DNA from: Pseudeuparius sepicola | Taxonomy: Eukaryota; Arthropoda; Insecta; Coleoptera; Anthribidae | Reading direction: 5' to 3' | DNA: 64,000 nt | NCBI GenBank assembly: GCA_963920635.1 | Contig: OY987306.1 | Span: 12,976,001 to 13,040,000, forward strand | Shown here: positions 37,501-41,742 of the stretch, one piece after another | Numbering within the stretch: the first letter of the stretch is position 1 | How the letters are laid out: the number at the start of each line of letters is the position of its first letter | Program-made: the position numbers and the translations under genes | The notes under the pieces: model-generated | Database searches by the model: none | Told to the model about the DNA's origin: nothing | Seen by the model: the letters and a program-made list of their open reading frames with translations, nothing else

Positions 37501-40500
37501 ACCCACTTTTCTATACCACGGCCAATTGTAAGATGTTTTCTGGTCTGAAACATAATAATATGAATGATTTTGCCTGGTTGTATTGCAGTAGTGTAGAAGG
37601 TTTCCTCTCAAAAGCCCTTTTTGTTGTATCTGAGCCATTTCTGGAACAGATCCAGTTGTAAGGAACAAAACGTCTCTTTTATCCTTCCATTTACCTATAC
37701 TATTACTTTTATTTTGGTATTGCTCTGTTTTACATACACAATAAACACTAACCACGCCAAATAGAAGACCCATTAGAAGGCCATAGCAGTGCATCCAGAA
37801 TCTAGTTCAGTAGTAGTGCCATCTGTTAAAAAAAGTTCAAACTGCTTCGCCAGAATTTTGCTAGAAACTAAACGAATTGATAGGTGCATTTAAATGTGTG
37901 GCTACTGTGTCTGCCTCGTGTACACAGCACGTAGAACCATGCTATTGCCTGTGGCCACATGCGGACACACAGTTTCTGCTAAACATCAAGTGTGTACCAG
38001 CTTTGGTACACACAGTAGTCAAAATGTTAAGAGACAGAGAAAAACTTTTATATTGAAAATTGATGGCACTGAGAAGCTTTTTCCATCCACGTAGTCAGAT
38101 AGTTTCAGCAAATTACACAGGGTCTTCGGCTCTCTTGAGACCATGAAAATTTTTGTCGATTTAAAGTTTTTTTAGTACATCGCGAAAAGTTGGGCATGGA
38201 GGCCCATTCCTTTTTTAAAGTCACATCGCTGACCAAAATTGCCATATTTTATTTTCTTACGTATTTTCTGTGCGGCCTAAAATAAGCGAGAAAATCGCTT
38301 AATAAGAAATAAACAAAAAAATTGTCATAGCCTCAAGAGAGCCGAAGAACCTGTGTAATTTGTTGAAACTATCTGACCACGTGGATGGATAAAGCTTCTC
38401 AGTGCCATCAATTTTCAATACAAAAGTTTTCCTCTGTCTCTTAAAATAAAAATTCCACGGCTATTAATAGTTTTGCTCAATTTGAGGTTTTTTTAATATT
38501 GCGCGACAAGTTGGCCATGGATGCCGATTTCTTCTGCAGCACCACTTAGCTGTCCCAAATTGCAACATTTTTGTTTCTTACGCTTTTTTTGTAGGGCGTA
38601 AAATAAGCGAGAAAATGGCGGTGGTAGACCTAAAAAAATCATCCTGTATATGCTTTTCAAGTAAATAATTTCATACATCAAATATATACATCTAAAAAAC
38701 CTTCTTGTATAACAGTAGATGTTTGTTGTAAAATACATACATATAGCACTCGATATAGAATGAATATAGATGCACTCCGTATGTATTCTCAATTTGGAAT
38801 TGATTGCTTCCTTTATGATGGTATTAAACTTTATAATAATTTACCTAATAGTTTAAAAGATAAAGAATATAAGAAATTTAAGGGTAACCTAAAAAAATGA
38901 TAATTGCATCAGGATAATTTAATTCATTAATAATTATATTATACTACTGTATGTATTTATTTTTAGTGTTTTTTGGTGAATGTTAGTAGCATAACGTATT
39001 ATGAGCACTTAATTAATTTATTTAAGGGCGCAGAGGTGTCCCTATATAAAATGTATATATTTTTTTGGGACTAATAAAGGAATTAATAATAATAATAATT
39101 AATAACTCAAGTTTGAATTAGATGGAAAGTTCCAAGATAAACACAGTCTGTCGTGTTCATGCTCAGTATGTAATAATGGCTTTGCCTCGAATCGGGCAAC
39201 TCTCCCAGCCTATTCCAAGGCAAGCTTTTGTTTCTTACTTAGCTTCGCTCTTAACAGCTTAGAGTGACTGAAGGTGCATATACGTGTGACAAAAAAAAAA
39301 GTTAAAATTTGACCATTTGGGGTTCCCCAACCCGCTTGATTTGAAAGTAGGCCTTGTGCACTGTCTAGGATGTTTTTTTTAATTCATTATTTATTTTTGT
39401 TACCTATCATTATAGAAGGCTAAAAATGCCCCAGTCAGAGAAAACTGCAAAGGAAGCTAGTTTAAACCTTAGCCAATATAATCTTCAAGACATCTTAGAA
39501 CCTTTAGCTAAAGCTAGTGCCGGAACTGCCAGAAGTCAATATTTAAGGTGAGATTTTACGCTCTGAACTATGTTTGGATTAAGCAATAACTTAAGGGTTC
39601 ATTAATTAATTATTATGTTAGTGTCTCTAGATATGTGGCTGGTCAACCTTCTGGAGTGAGAGATTCAAAAATTAGTTTATTGTCAGCATATCCCAATAAT
39701 GGAAGGAGCAGCGGACTGTTCAACAGAAAATCTGGTGAGCACCGTTTAAACTCATTTTACCCGTAACCCATTTTTAATAGTTAATGTGCAGTTAGAATCC
39801 AAGAAAAATATAGGTATGGCTGTGGCCAATTTGAACGTGCAATGTCTTGGGGGTTTCTGAGAGGCCATCTGGCTACATAGCTAGCCGCCAGCCATTTTTG
39901 TCTTCCTTTGCTTCACTGTCGGCTCTTTTGAAACGAGATGTACGGGGCCGGTAAGGACGTTGTTTCCGGATCTCCCTCATTTCGACATAGAGTTCAGATG
40001 GTCTTGCAAGTTCAAATTGGCCGTGACTGTATTTACTGCGAAATGTGATGAAGTGGTTTAACTAGGTATTTAATTATATAATAATAATAATTATAATCAT
40101 CCTTTGTTGTTGTTATTAATATCTTAAAACCAGGAAGTGAAACATGGCATCTGCTTGTAGAGATTAGGTATCACTACATATTTGGAGGATACTGCACTCT
40201 TCACTTATTTTTTGTCCCCAGATTGACTGCATAATAGGTGTCAATGAAAGTAAAATTAAGAGTAGAAACTTTACATTTGGTACTCAGGTCTGATTTGTTA
40301 GGAATTAAATTGAGCCATATAATTTTTTAAAAAACCGCACATATGTTGAATTGGAAAGGGTGGTAATCTTTAGCTGGGGTGAACTTTACAAAAATGAAAT
40401 ATATAATATAATTATATAATAAAGGGGTGGCCAGTTTTAACGAGGTTGCACATTCTTTTGAGCAACCCTACTTATTTTTCATGCGATTAAAAAAAATTAT

Positions 40501-41378
40501 GACCGTATTGCCAACTGAAAAAAAATAGAGGGGGTCGCTCTGAAAGGGAAGGGGTGAGCTATATAAAAATAAAATATGGTTCAAAAGTGTGACTCCAAAC
40601 CAAAATCGACAGCGACCCATCACGAGTGAGATTAAACACAATAAACACAATACACAGCACATTTAGGTGTTTCATTCTGAAAATAATCGGCCCGTTTCCT
40701 GCCCTAAAACGTTTTTTGAAAATTCTGTTTTTTTTATCTTTAGTACTTGTCTAAAATGCCCAAGATAGTCCCAAAGAGCTCAAAATGCTGAAAATGTTCA
40801 AAGATATATCAATAATATTTTTACTATCACTTCACAGTGCGCTTATGTGTCTGCAACTTGTCAATGACAATAATAAAGTAATAAATAATAACAATAATGA
40901 AGACTCTTGCTGTGCTGTAGCAGCAAATACTGAGGCAAAGACATGTGCACAGTGTGCCTTGTAGATTGTGAAAATTGTGACATTGCCAAATTCTTAAAAT
41001 GCCACCATACATTCTTTTCGTGTTTGCATGTTCTTTTCATGCTCGAGCATATTCAGCATTTTCAAGGGAACGTTCCGTTTCGTGCTCTTTTGTGCTCAAG
41101 AGAATATTTGTGCGCACTGGGACAGGGAACGTTCACAAATATTCTCTTAGCATGAATGAGAATATTCCCTGCTTCGCATCTCTAAGTGTACTGTTCTACA
41201 TAGATTCTTTGTTACAAATTTATTTCACATATTTAAATTATTTTTAGGGAAATTGGACCTACCTCCTATATGGAATGATGGAGGATTAAGAGACATTATA
41301 AATCCAAGAAAATCCGGGACCCTTACTAATATAAATAATCTATCAAATAAGTCAGCAGTAGATGTAACAGCCAAGTAG
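4012..41378 (+). CDS. MAK/ICK-family ciliary serine/threonine kinase, nine exons (whole gene span)
   Basis: Joining 4012-4167, 11887-12054, 12911-13074, 18475-18649, 31412-31603, 31665-32116, 39416-39547, 39631-39734 and 41248-41378 gives 1674 bases: 557 codons plus stop, all with GT-AG introns in matching phase. The kinase domain is complete: GDGTYG loop (11-16), VAIK lysine 33, HRDLKPEN with catalytic Asp125, DFG 143-145, the TDY dual motif at 157-159, and WYRAPE at 164-169. TDY followed by VSTRWYRAPE is typical of MAK/ICK/MOK kinases (human CILK1 and MAK, C. elegans DYF-5). Known relatives limit cilium length and control intraflagellar transport turnaround, and are activated by a CDK20-type kinase at the TDY Thr; in an insect the likely sites are ciliated sensory neurons and sperm. 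Most of the 37 kb span is transposon-filled intron. Confidence 0.93.
4168..4873. repeat. Intron 1, left part: short degenerate duplication
   Basis: Intron sequence. About 4510-4580 and 4655-4715 are similar in direct orientation: both carry a TTAATAAAAT core followed by an 'ttgccta' ending, which suggests an old tandem duplication of roughly 145 bases. No coding potential was seen. Confidence 0.4.
6428..7579. mobile_element. Palindromic element, ends TACAGGGTGAATC
   Basis: The left end 'tacagggtgaatcagtttt' is mirrored by 'aaaattgattcaccctgta'. Arms of about 500 bases can be followed inward, for example 'aaaatgaaatttgccgttaa' near 7160 against 'aatggcaaatttcatttttt' near 6820. It contains no coding frame longer than expected by chance. 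Confidence 0.85.
7580..8269. mobile_element. Palindromic element, ends TACAGGGTGAGTCAC
   Basis: It abuts the previous palindrome directly (CCCTGTA|TACAGGG). Arms of well over 100 bases are clear: 'aggcagagccgaaaacacaa' near 7600 mirrors 'ttgtgttttcggctctgcct' near 8230. A 151-residue open frame on the minus strand lies inside the palindrome, has no recognisable motif, and is taken as chance. Confidence 0.85.
8272..9414. mobile_element. Palindromic element, ends TACAGGGTGTCC
   Basis: The left end 'tacagggtgtcccgtgaata' is mirrored by 'tggacaccctgta'. The arms share 'tccatagagcaactgcacat' and its complement. It is separated from the preceding palindrome by only the TA at 8270-8271, as expected for insertion at TA. 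Internal sequence matches the outer arms of the enclosing element, so at least two members of this family are present here. Confidence 0.85.
11022..11837. mobile_element. Hairpin DNA transposon with transposase remnant
   Basis: The ends are TACAGTGT on the left and ACACTGTA on the right. The arms match over about 200 bases ('agagcttgataaag' near 11105 against 'ctttatcaagctct' near 11750; 'aaaacgggc' near 11215 against 'gcccgtttt' near 11590). The loop holds a helix-turn-helix reading frame on the minus strand. Together these suggest an internally deleted Tc1/mariner-like element. It ends only about 50 bases before kinase exon 2. Confidence 0.75.
11203..11420 (-). pseudogene. Transposase N-terminal helix-turn-helix remnant
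   Basis: From an ATG at 11420 the minus strand reads [20 protein letters not shown], continues [10 protein letters not shown], has one in-frame TAG, then reads [20 protein letters not shown] before ending. The layout (a short helical start, a SARE..FN turn, then a TTVQRV recognition helix and a TGSV turn) resembles the DNA-binding N-terminus of Tc1/mariner and related IS630-like transposases. The catalytic DDE part is absent, so this is a relic. Confidence 0.55.
11887..12054 (+). CDS. Kinase exon 2
   Basis: Acceptor TTTTTCAG precedes codons for [20 protein letters not shown] and on to RNMLFQ. It codes 56 residues covering the N-lobe after helix C and the hinge. The donor is CAG|GTAAGT, phase 0. 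Confidence 0.92.
12428..12797. mobile_element. 370 bp hairpin MITE in intron 2
   Basis: The ends 'tatagggtgagtctgaaata' and 'tatttcagactcaccctgta' are inverted. The arms also share 'gagatggtcattctgaac' and its complement near 12740. The middle is unpaired AT-rich sequence. No coding potential. Confidence 0.85.
12911..13074 (+). CDS. Kinase exon 3 (catalytic loop, DFG, TDY)
   Basis: Acceptor CTATTCCAG opens [20 protein letters not shown]. The exon carries the catalytic loop, [10 protein letters not shown] and [10 protein letters not shown]. The donor AG|GTGAGG splits an Arg codon completed by the A at 18475. Confidence 0.93.
13214..13422. repeat. Short inverted repeat in intron 3
   Basis: 'tttttgataatctgattta' near 13235 is mirrored by 'taaatcagattatcaaaaa' near 13390, and 'gacatgttggtgcatatttt' by its complement near 13355. 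The arms are about 90 bases with a small loop, as in a MITE. Terminal motif and target duplication were not resolved. Confidence 0.75.
13690..14000. repeat. Dispersed repeat, second copy at 41930-42250
   Basis: 'tctccttaattttgc' followed by 'aaatttatttgta' and 'atgatttagtaag' recurs at about 41955-42010, and both copies run on through 'ataattaagaaaaaa' text. The two copies are diverged. Sequence about 13420-13450 and 13940-13960 ('atttccaaggcaaa'-like) resembles 42195-42230, so each locus may be a fragment of one larger element. Confidence 0.55.
14238..14516. mobile_element. 280 bp MITE in intron 3
   Basis: The terminal inverted repeat is 'ttgtttatggaatctctag' on the left against 'ctagagtatccataaacaa' on the right; both continue into 'ttagccca' and 'tggctaa'. 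Further inward 'tgacagagtcataaggata' and 'ttatgtcagtgtcagaca' pair loosely. No coding sequence. Confidence 0.7.
14970..15592. mobile_element. Palindromic element in intron 3
   Basis: 'ttggtataacgttttctc' near 15020 is mirrored by 'gagaaaacgttataccaa' near 15535. A tight inner pair, 'gtggagatacgggtaatcga' near 15197 and 'tcgattacccgtatctccac' near 15342, shows the arms run to the centre. An inner TACAGGGTG occurs at about 15056, mirrored loosely by CACGCTGTGA near 15506. Confidence 0.75.
15600..16540. other. Intron 3 sequence without recognised features
   Basis: Single-copy-looking intron sequence with a somewhat GC-richer patch near 15890-15950. The string 'gttatttacattgc' near 16090 recurs near 28705, hinting at one more dispersed repeat. 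No gene, RNA or palindrome was identified. Confidence 0.35.
16544..16589. repeat. (TATC)n microsatellite
   Basis: About eleven tandem TATC/GTCTATC units in intron 3, interrupted by GTC variants at both ends. Confidence 0.95.
16621..17854. mobile_element. Palindromic element with three concentric motif pairs
   Basis: The outer arms match over more than 150 bases ('tcgcagccggccctggat' near 17712 against 'atccagggccggctgcga' near 16760). Inner terminal-like motifs occur in mirrored pairs at about 16899/17591 and 17050/17434, close to the same midpoint. Text of the type 'ttttaaataaaaaaatc' and 'aaacaaaaaaaagttt' is shared with 44340-44610 and with the tandem unit near 46680-46900, so these are one family. 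Confidence 0.8.
18279..18356. repeat. Small hairpin
   Basis: 'gatatctactagtcgac' and 'gtcgactggtagatat' form an inverted pair about 45 bases apart in intron 3. Its function is unknown. Confidence 0.7.
18475..18649 (+). CDS. Kinase exon 4 (C-lobe)
   Basis: Acceptor ATTATAG. The first base completes Arg163, followed by [20 protein letters not shown] and on through the invariant D-W-G-type segment ([11 protein letters not shown]) to VGTPDK. The donor is AAG|GTACAC, phase 0. The next exon continues KKWPEGYQL, as in the family. Confidence 0.93.
19043..19561. mobile_element. Two-level hairpin element, free copy of the inner part of 1080-3364
   Basis: The ends are TACAGTGTGTCCACGGAT and its complement near 19545, with an inner pair TACAGGGTGCCCC (19180) and CACCCTGTA (ending 19425) around the same centre. 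The same two levels, with matching text ('caagaggacaaatg', 'cgacaaaaagtc'), form the core of the palindrome at 1080-3364. Its right end touches a duplicated piece of kinase exon 4. Confidence 0.85.
19560..19722 (+). pseudogene. Duplicated 3' half of kinase exon 4 with its splice donor and intron start
   Basis: From the edge of the hairpin the sequence matches the last 85 or so bases of exon 4, then the donor (AAG|GTACAC) and about 75 bases of intron 4. The coding part keeps an open frame ([20 protein letters not shown], then IVGTPAK) with several substitutions relative to the real exon ([20 protein letters not shown]). The 5' half with its acceptor is missing, so it is unlikely to be spliced in. 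Confidence 0.85.
19723..20247. repeat. Intron 4 sequence starting with a TACAGGGTG motif
   Basis: A motif 'tacagggtgattcagtcatg' begins at about 19722. No mirrored end was found before the TTAA MITE at 20252, so this may be a one-ended (truncated) hairpin element. Nothing else was recognised. Confidence 0.4.
20252..20681. mobile_element. piggyBac-type MITE, TTAA target duplication
   Basis: The element is flanked by TTAA at 20248-20251 and 20682-20685. Its ends CCCTTTCGGGAC and GTCCCGAAAGGG are inverted. TTAA duplication with ends beginning CCC is diagnostic of piggyBac-group transposition. The same end is seen in a half copy at 57000-57168, and a similar one (CCCATTAGGGACTG) borders the piggyBac-like relic at 20853. 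It is non-coding and GC-richer than its surroundings. Confidence 0.85.
20853..21606 (-). pseudogene. piggyBac-like transposase relic, downstream half (interrupted by LTR element)
   Basis: On the minus strand the frame just left of the LTR element reads an acidic [16 protein letters not shown] segment, a stop, then [40 protein letters not shown] and, in another frame, YYWDSGEDL. These match the order of the piggyBac transposase N-terminal region (the P..LF..FF segment, then the YWD motif). The catalytic part is missing and there are several stops and frame breaks. TTAA plus CCCATTAGGGACTG at 20849-20866 is a plausible element end; the opposite end was not found. Confidence 0.7.
21607..21852 (-). 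repeat. 3' LTR
   Basis: 246 bases, matching the copy at 26900-27145 with only one difference noticed (ACACCAAA here, ACAGCAAA there). Near identity implies recent insertion. It is preceded on the element strand by a polypurine tract at about 21853-21862. Confidence 0.93.
21853..22522 (-). other. Untranslated 3' region of the LTR element
   Basis: About 670 bases between the gag-pol stop and the 3' LTR, AT-rich and without a coding frame. It ends at the LTR in the purine run used to prime plus-strand synthesis in this class of elements. Confidence 0.7.
22523..26854 (-). CDS. Gag-Pol polyprotein of Ty3/gypsy element, with in-frame RT deletion
   Basis: A single frame of about 1443 residues from the first ATG (about 26854); the frame is open up to the LTR. 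In order: gag; two CCHC zinc knuckles near residues 245-290 ([28 protein letters not shown]); aspartic protease DSGAG near 363; reverse transcriptase with FVDD near 626; RNase H with TDAS near 776; integrase HHCC zinc finger near 1000-1030; DDE residues near 1058, 1115 and 1145; and a basic C-terminal domain. In RT the segment with the conserved PFG and P..FQ motifs, about 16 residues just before the FVDD part, is absent without breaking frame (around 25010). This should disable polymerisation, so the copy probably depends on others. GTG at 26899 could extend the frame by 15 residues but lies in the primer site. Confidence 0.93.
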   Translation of the reverse strand: MASSNEKFCEFNYDIEDFQVYEERLEQYFVAKEIATDKMKVAHLLNAINPITYKLLRDLCFPILPKEKTFLQLCKILRAQYKAQTSAWRERRKFFKLTQNEGELVSEWYARVRGAAVTCSFGAELAKILAFQFVNGLLRGKILDRICEEKEDCKIEEMVELAAKMETVVSATSSMHVIGRRHNGSTQRCHFGAGGSTDSRQKYACAAGRQQERKYQTAPPAAVKTNNPSDRSVKSNPNFNNFPSKCKHCSKNNHSSMSCFYKNAKCIKCKRIGHIASACTNVHNNSNNKKNFYLVEDNDMFFVRKVAEDSPSKTVLDPKCDGCLDVGRFDQYCVSMYAVGEGCEDENPFKIEVEINDLKHTVIIDSGAGVSALSKRTYMTHFSHFRLKNDNILLRTYRGELFCPEGYFIVSVRFRNVRKPVKFYVVKDGSADVLGRDWIKSFGIRIELVNQLSNVEQVEGLIGNFPTVFTDRLGEYKLSTISLKLKENFVPVFAKHRSVPLAYKEKVSEQLDRLESEGVIEQIDNSEWATPLVPVLKSNGQLRICADYKITVNKHLEDVKYPLPKIEEIFSNLNKGEKLSRIDLQLAYMQFKLSEESSRILTWNSERGLYRVLRMEKLFKGMPFVAVFVDDLVVSGNSDKDHLENLEKVFNKLKVAGLTVKKDKCCFFQDEVEYLGYKISKEGLKKTKSKVAAIINAPQPTDITQLRSFIGLVNYYHKFIPNAAEILAPMYDLLKSNRKFIWTENCERSFEKVKTIIASDICLAHFDQKLPIIVTTDASANGVSGVLSHVINGKERMVTCVSRTLSDSEKKMSTVTREALAIYFTVSKLYHYLCANFFTLRTDHKPLVVLMGENKGIPQMQMNRIQRWAIFLSSFNYKIEYIKGTNNQIADFISRVPLETIVTSEEAKGKVSYINFTESVETWPINNDRIRQSTRIDNELRDVIKYVKNNSWPSKVNENLKAFYNKRAELYIDKEILMWGHRIVVPKELRGQMLQLLHTSHPAIVRCKSLARSAVYWPKIDQDIENLIKSCLPCLNVRQDPPKTYETPWPKASEVFERVHIDFCKIRNVNCLILIDCYSKWIEVFPIRSNSAIETEEKLRVVFACFGIPKTVVSDNGPPFGSEQIKRFFQKNCVEHVTSPPFHPMSNGAAENTVKTFKKSIKASVEDTRNGNVSLNTLISRFLITYRNTPHCLTHKSSAEIIFNKKPRTIITVLTENSSREVKNNFKSNFKCREYRVGNRVMIRDYRTVNKKVWTPATIEKKIGKTTYLARLDSGQLWKRHVNQIIDRGMSGGYSGVAASTDDDNNYRYITLTNLKNQPNKPIPTNKVTIDPETSGTLAEASQRSPSSPTTPSKADFNSYNNPIISTSAAEPGPDLLYDNNSFVSTGANSSYRSPAAEELPSTSKMCRPADAMSGRSQRERKPPSRFSDYLFGGEVDSVVDSA
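26886..26899 (-). promoter_or_regulatory. Primer binding site of the LTR element
   Basis: Directly inside the 5' LTR on the element strand is GTGGCGACGAGGAT. A TGG start next to the LTR is typical for complementarity to a tRNA 3' CCA end. The matching tRNA was not identified. Confidence 0.6.
26900..27145 (-). repeat. 5' LTR
   Basis: Partner of the LTR at 21607-21852, with the same length and boundaries (TGTTGTG...ACTACA on the element strand). Its outer edge meets ATCATCATCAT, duplicated at the other edge. Confidence 0.93.
27146..27300 (-). pseudogene. piggyBac-like transposase relic, N-terminal part
   Basis: On the minus strand an ATG near 27296 opens [20 protein letters not shown], which runs with one in-frame TGA to CVVDYDDD at the LTR boundary. 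Across the LTR element the acidic stretch continues as DDIPDD on the far side (21606 downward). Acidic N-termini of this kind precede the conserved region in piggyBac transposases. Taken together with 20853-21606 it is one broken gene. Confidence 0.65.
27313..27739. other. Intron 4 spacer without recognised features
   Basis: AT-rich sequence with ATT/AAT runs. No gene or palindrome was identified, apart from weak similarity of 27650-27739 to the complement of about 31060-31150, which may extend the long inverted repeat. Confidence 0.35.
28025..28092 (+). pseudogene. First-exon-like sequence, left arm copy
   Basis: An ATG opens [20 protein letters not shown] and runs to a GTATGT donor. The mirrored arm has nearly the same peptide. 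An A-run difference near the donor puts the two copies in different splice phases. No family was recognised and no following exon was identified, so this could be a captured or duplicated exon or chance. Confidence 0.4.
29024..29051 (-). ncRNA. Hammerhead-like ribozyme core motif
   Basis: The minus strand reads CTGATGA, T, GTCAAT, ATA, ATTGAC, GAAAC: the two conserved hammerhead core strings around a perfect 6-base stem with a 3-base loop. A spare T sits between CTGATGA and the stem, and convincing stems I and III were not found. Such cores are known from Penelope-like and other retroelement repeats. It is probably a relic at best. Confidence 0.3.
29240..29580. mobile_element. 340 bp MITE
   Basis: The ends 'tatagtaaaatcgagcaa' and 'ttgctcgattttagtata' are inverted, followed inward by 'gcctggcgtaaa' and 'tttacgccaggc'. 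The inverted repeat is about 45 bases. The TA at each edge fits TA target use. Non-coding. Confidence 0.8.
30228..30306. repeat. Small hairpin
   Basis: 'gcgtgaataaaatatatgca' is mirrored by 'tgcatatattctattcacgc' with a loop of about 35 bases. It lies in the spacer of the long inverted repeat. Confidence 0.75.
30497..30563 (-). pseudogene. First-exon-like sequence, right arm copy
   Basis: The minus strand reads [20 protein letters not shown] then PK to a donor GTATGT. Most differences from the 28025 copy alter residues only in the first ten positions, while [11 protein letters not shown] is unchanged. The two copies point towards each other. Neither a known gene nor a transposase family was recognised. 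Confidence 0.45.
31412..31603 (+). CDS. Kinase exon 5 (end of kinase domain)
   Basis: Acceptor TTCTTTAG opens [20 protein letters not shown]. The exon ends [22 protein letters not shown] (subdomain XI, with the invariant Arg in HRPTA) at the donor CAA|GTATGT, phase 0. The intron that follows is only 61 bases. Confidence 0.93.
31665..32116 (+). CDS. Kinase exon 6 (C-terminal tail)
   Basis: Acceptor TCTTTTAG opens [20 protein letters not shown], joining the kinase core as in the family (FQVG). The tail is rich in Gln, Pro, Asn and Ser and ends [15 protein letters not shown] at a donor GG|GTAAGT, phase 2. Reading on without splicing gives a stop two bases later, so splicing to 39416 is needed for the rest of the tail. 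Confidence 0.9.
32562..33772 (+). pseudogene. LINE ORF1 relic (PHD-type zinc finger, coiled coil)
   Basis: An ATG at 32562 leads to a cysteine/histidine array ([10 protein letters not shown], stop, then [13 protein letters not shown] and KWICKYCH) of PHD-finger type, as found in ORF1 of many arthropod CR1-like LINEs. A Lys/Glu-rich coiled-coil stretch follows. In-frame stops occur at 32823 and 33193. The MITE at 33245-33581 interrupts the coiled coil; skipping it rejoins KKL to KKD in frame. Continuation runs through [18 protein letters not shown]. Confidence 0.75.
33245..33581. mobile_element. TTAA-flanked hairpin MITE inside LINE ORF1
   Basis: It is flanked by TTAA at 33241-33244 and 33582-33585. 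The ends GAGGGGGTTGCCGAC and GTCGGCAACCCCCTC are inverted, and the arms extend over about 120 bases ('acattttacctggcaaaaat' and its complement). TTAA duplication indicates piggyBac-type mobilisation, or another TTAA-specific enzyme. Confidence 0.88.
34188..34980 (+). pseudogene. LINE endonuclease (AP-type) relic
   Basis: Reads [20 protein letters not shown], then VVITET followed by a TGA where the family has Trp, then [11 protein letters not shown], a frame break, [10 protein letters not shown], and [12 protein letters not shown]. These correspond to the N-A-R-S, E-T-W, GG, GD.N and SDH motifs of LINE apurinic endonucleases. At least two stops and a frame change disable it. Confidence 0.8.
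35119..36722 (+). pseudogene. LINE reverse transcriptase relic
   Basis: Reads KARG-type linker text, then [61 protein letters not shown] and, after a stop at 36104, [20 protein letters not shown] and LYADATT. The catalytic YADD is YADA and the first catalytic motif reads LDLCKTFD. It breaks at 36722, where the hairpin was inserted, and resumes at about 38651. Confidence 0.85.
36930..38026 (-). mobile_element. piggyBac-like element, internally deleted, inside the hairpin
   Basis: Flanked by TTAA at 36926-36929 and 38027-38030; the ends CACTTTGACTACTG and CAGTAGTCAAAATG are inverted with one mismatch. The right arm of the host hairpin (near 38440) reads straight across the empty site ('ctctgtctcttaaaataaaa'), which proves the insertion boundaries. 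It carries the C-terminal part of a transposase on the minus strand. Confidence 0.9.
37113..37794 (-). pseudogene. piggyBac transposase C-terminal relic
   Basis: The minus strand reads [33 protein letters not shown], then (frame-broken) TVNAN and YITKF, and ends with a cysteine-rich finger: [29 protein letters not shown]. The order W.D.R.V..LST.., WYRK...ELL, VNA, CxxC...C..C....C..CF...H is that of the piggyBac DDE_Tnp_1_7 C-terminus with its terminal zinc finger. The N-terminal part and first catalytic residues are missing, and two stops lie near 37410-37440. Confidence 0.8.
38651..38900 (+). pseudogene. LINE ORF2 C-terminal segment, resumed after the hairpin
   Basis: After the TA at the hairpin edge the reading frame continues [17 protein letters not shown] and ends [20 protein letters not shown] then [22 protein letters not shown] and a stop. 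The LYN.LP...K......FK..LK pattern is the usual end of CR1/Jockey-type ORF2 proteins, and it joins MSINNI at 36720 in frame. Confidence 0.8.
39416..39547 (+). CDS. Kinase exon 7 (tail)
   Basis: Acceptor CATTATAG. The first base completes a Gly codon, followed by [20 protein letters not shown] and on to [10 protein letters not shown]. The donor AG|GTGAGA splits an Arg codon. Exon identity rests on phase continuity on both sides and on the family-like 'QYLR' before the next exon ('YVAGQPSGV'). Confidence 0.85.
39631..39734 (+). CDS. Kinase exon 8 (tail)
   Basis: Acceptor GTCTCTAG opens [20 protein letters not shown] and ends GLFNRKS at the donor G|GTGAGC. The Y-L-x-RY..G motif resembles the ARYLPG-type segment in the C-terminal tail of vertebrate ICK. 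The intron before it is only 83 bases. Confidence 0.85.
39817..40033. mobile_element. Short GC-richer MITE in intron 8
   Basis: 'ggccaatttgaacgtgcaa' near 39830 is mirrored by 'ttgcaagttcaaattggcc' near 40005. The element is about 215 bases. It is GC-rich in the middle compared with flanks and non-coding. Confidence 0.7.
40034..41247. other. Rest of intron 8
   Basis: No clear element. The stretch 41030-41165 contains repeated 'gagaatatt' and 'ggaacgttc' strings that could fold, but no clear ends are visible. No coding frame continues the kinase here. Confidence 0.35.
41248..41378 (+). CDS. Kinase exon 9 (C-terminus and stop)
   Basis: Acceptor ATTTTTAG completes a Gly codon and reads [20 protein letters not shown], ending [14 protein letters not shown] text ([10 protein letters not shown]) and TAG at 41376-41378. 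Vertebrate ICK/MAK end in a similar T-D-W-x-A-K-Y motif, so the stop lies at the expected place, two to four residues earlier. The stop is followed at once by GTAATT, a possible but unused donor. Confidence 0.85.
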
Positions 41379-41742
41379 GTAATTCTTTAATTAAGGATAA
41401 GAAAGTGGGACCATATTTACAGAATTTTTCGAGAAAAGTTAGAAATTGGACACAAGGAATAGGTACTGGCTTGAGTCGATCGAAAAAGCGCCACCAGATG
41501 TATTTTTTAATTAATTATCTGAAGTTTGTTTTGTGTTATATAATGAAATCTTAAAACATTTGGAAATATGAGTAGATACTTTGTCGAATATTACTTTCTA
41601 GCTCGAATATGTGCAATTAACCAGACTGTCACTTACAAATATGTCTAACCACACACATCTCTTAATTGGTATATTACTCGTTACATATGAGATGTTACAT
41701 TTGATTTTTATTTTGTGTTTTGACTGTTCTTCATTTAAATTT

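Larger units (their letters stand above)
36723..38648. mobile_element. TA-flanked hairpin element inside LINE ORF2
   Basis: The ends TACAGGATGATTTTTTTAGG and CCTAAAAAAATCATCCTGTA are inverted, flanked by TA on both sides. The arms pair throughout, apart from the piggyBac-like insertion in the left arm (36930-38026), without which the element is about 825 bases with a centre near 38240. The ends differ from the TACAGGGTG families, so it is a separate family with the same TA habit. Confidence 0.88.
32490..39108 (+). mobile_element. CR1/Jockey-type LINE relic with three later insertions
   Basis: The order is ORF1 with a PHD-like finger and coiled coil, endonuclease, reverse transcriptase, C-terminal segment, then a 3' end with GGGACTAATAAAGGAAT and a TAA-rich tail. 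Reading is broken by stops and frameshifts throughout. It is interrupted by a TTAA MITE (33245-33581) and by a TA-flanked hairpin (36723-38648), itself hit by a piggyBac-like element. It lies in kinase intron 6 in the same orientation as the gene. Confidence 0.88.

Noticed and set aside
41370..41384. Kinase continuing past 41378 by splicing at TAG|GTAATT
   Set aside because: The donor-like site lies after an in-frame TAG, and the peptide already ends at the position where ICK/MAK proteins end.
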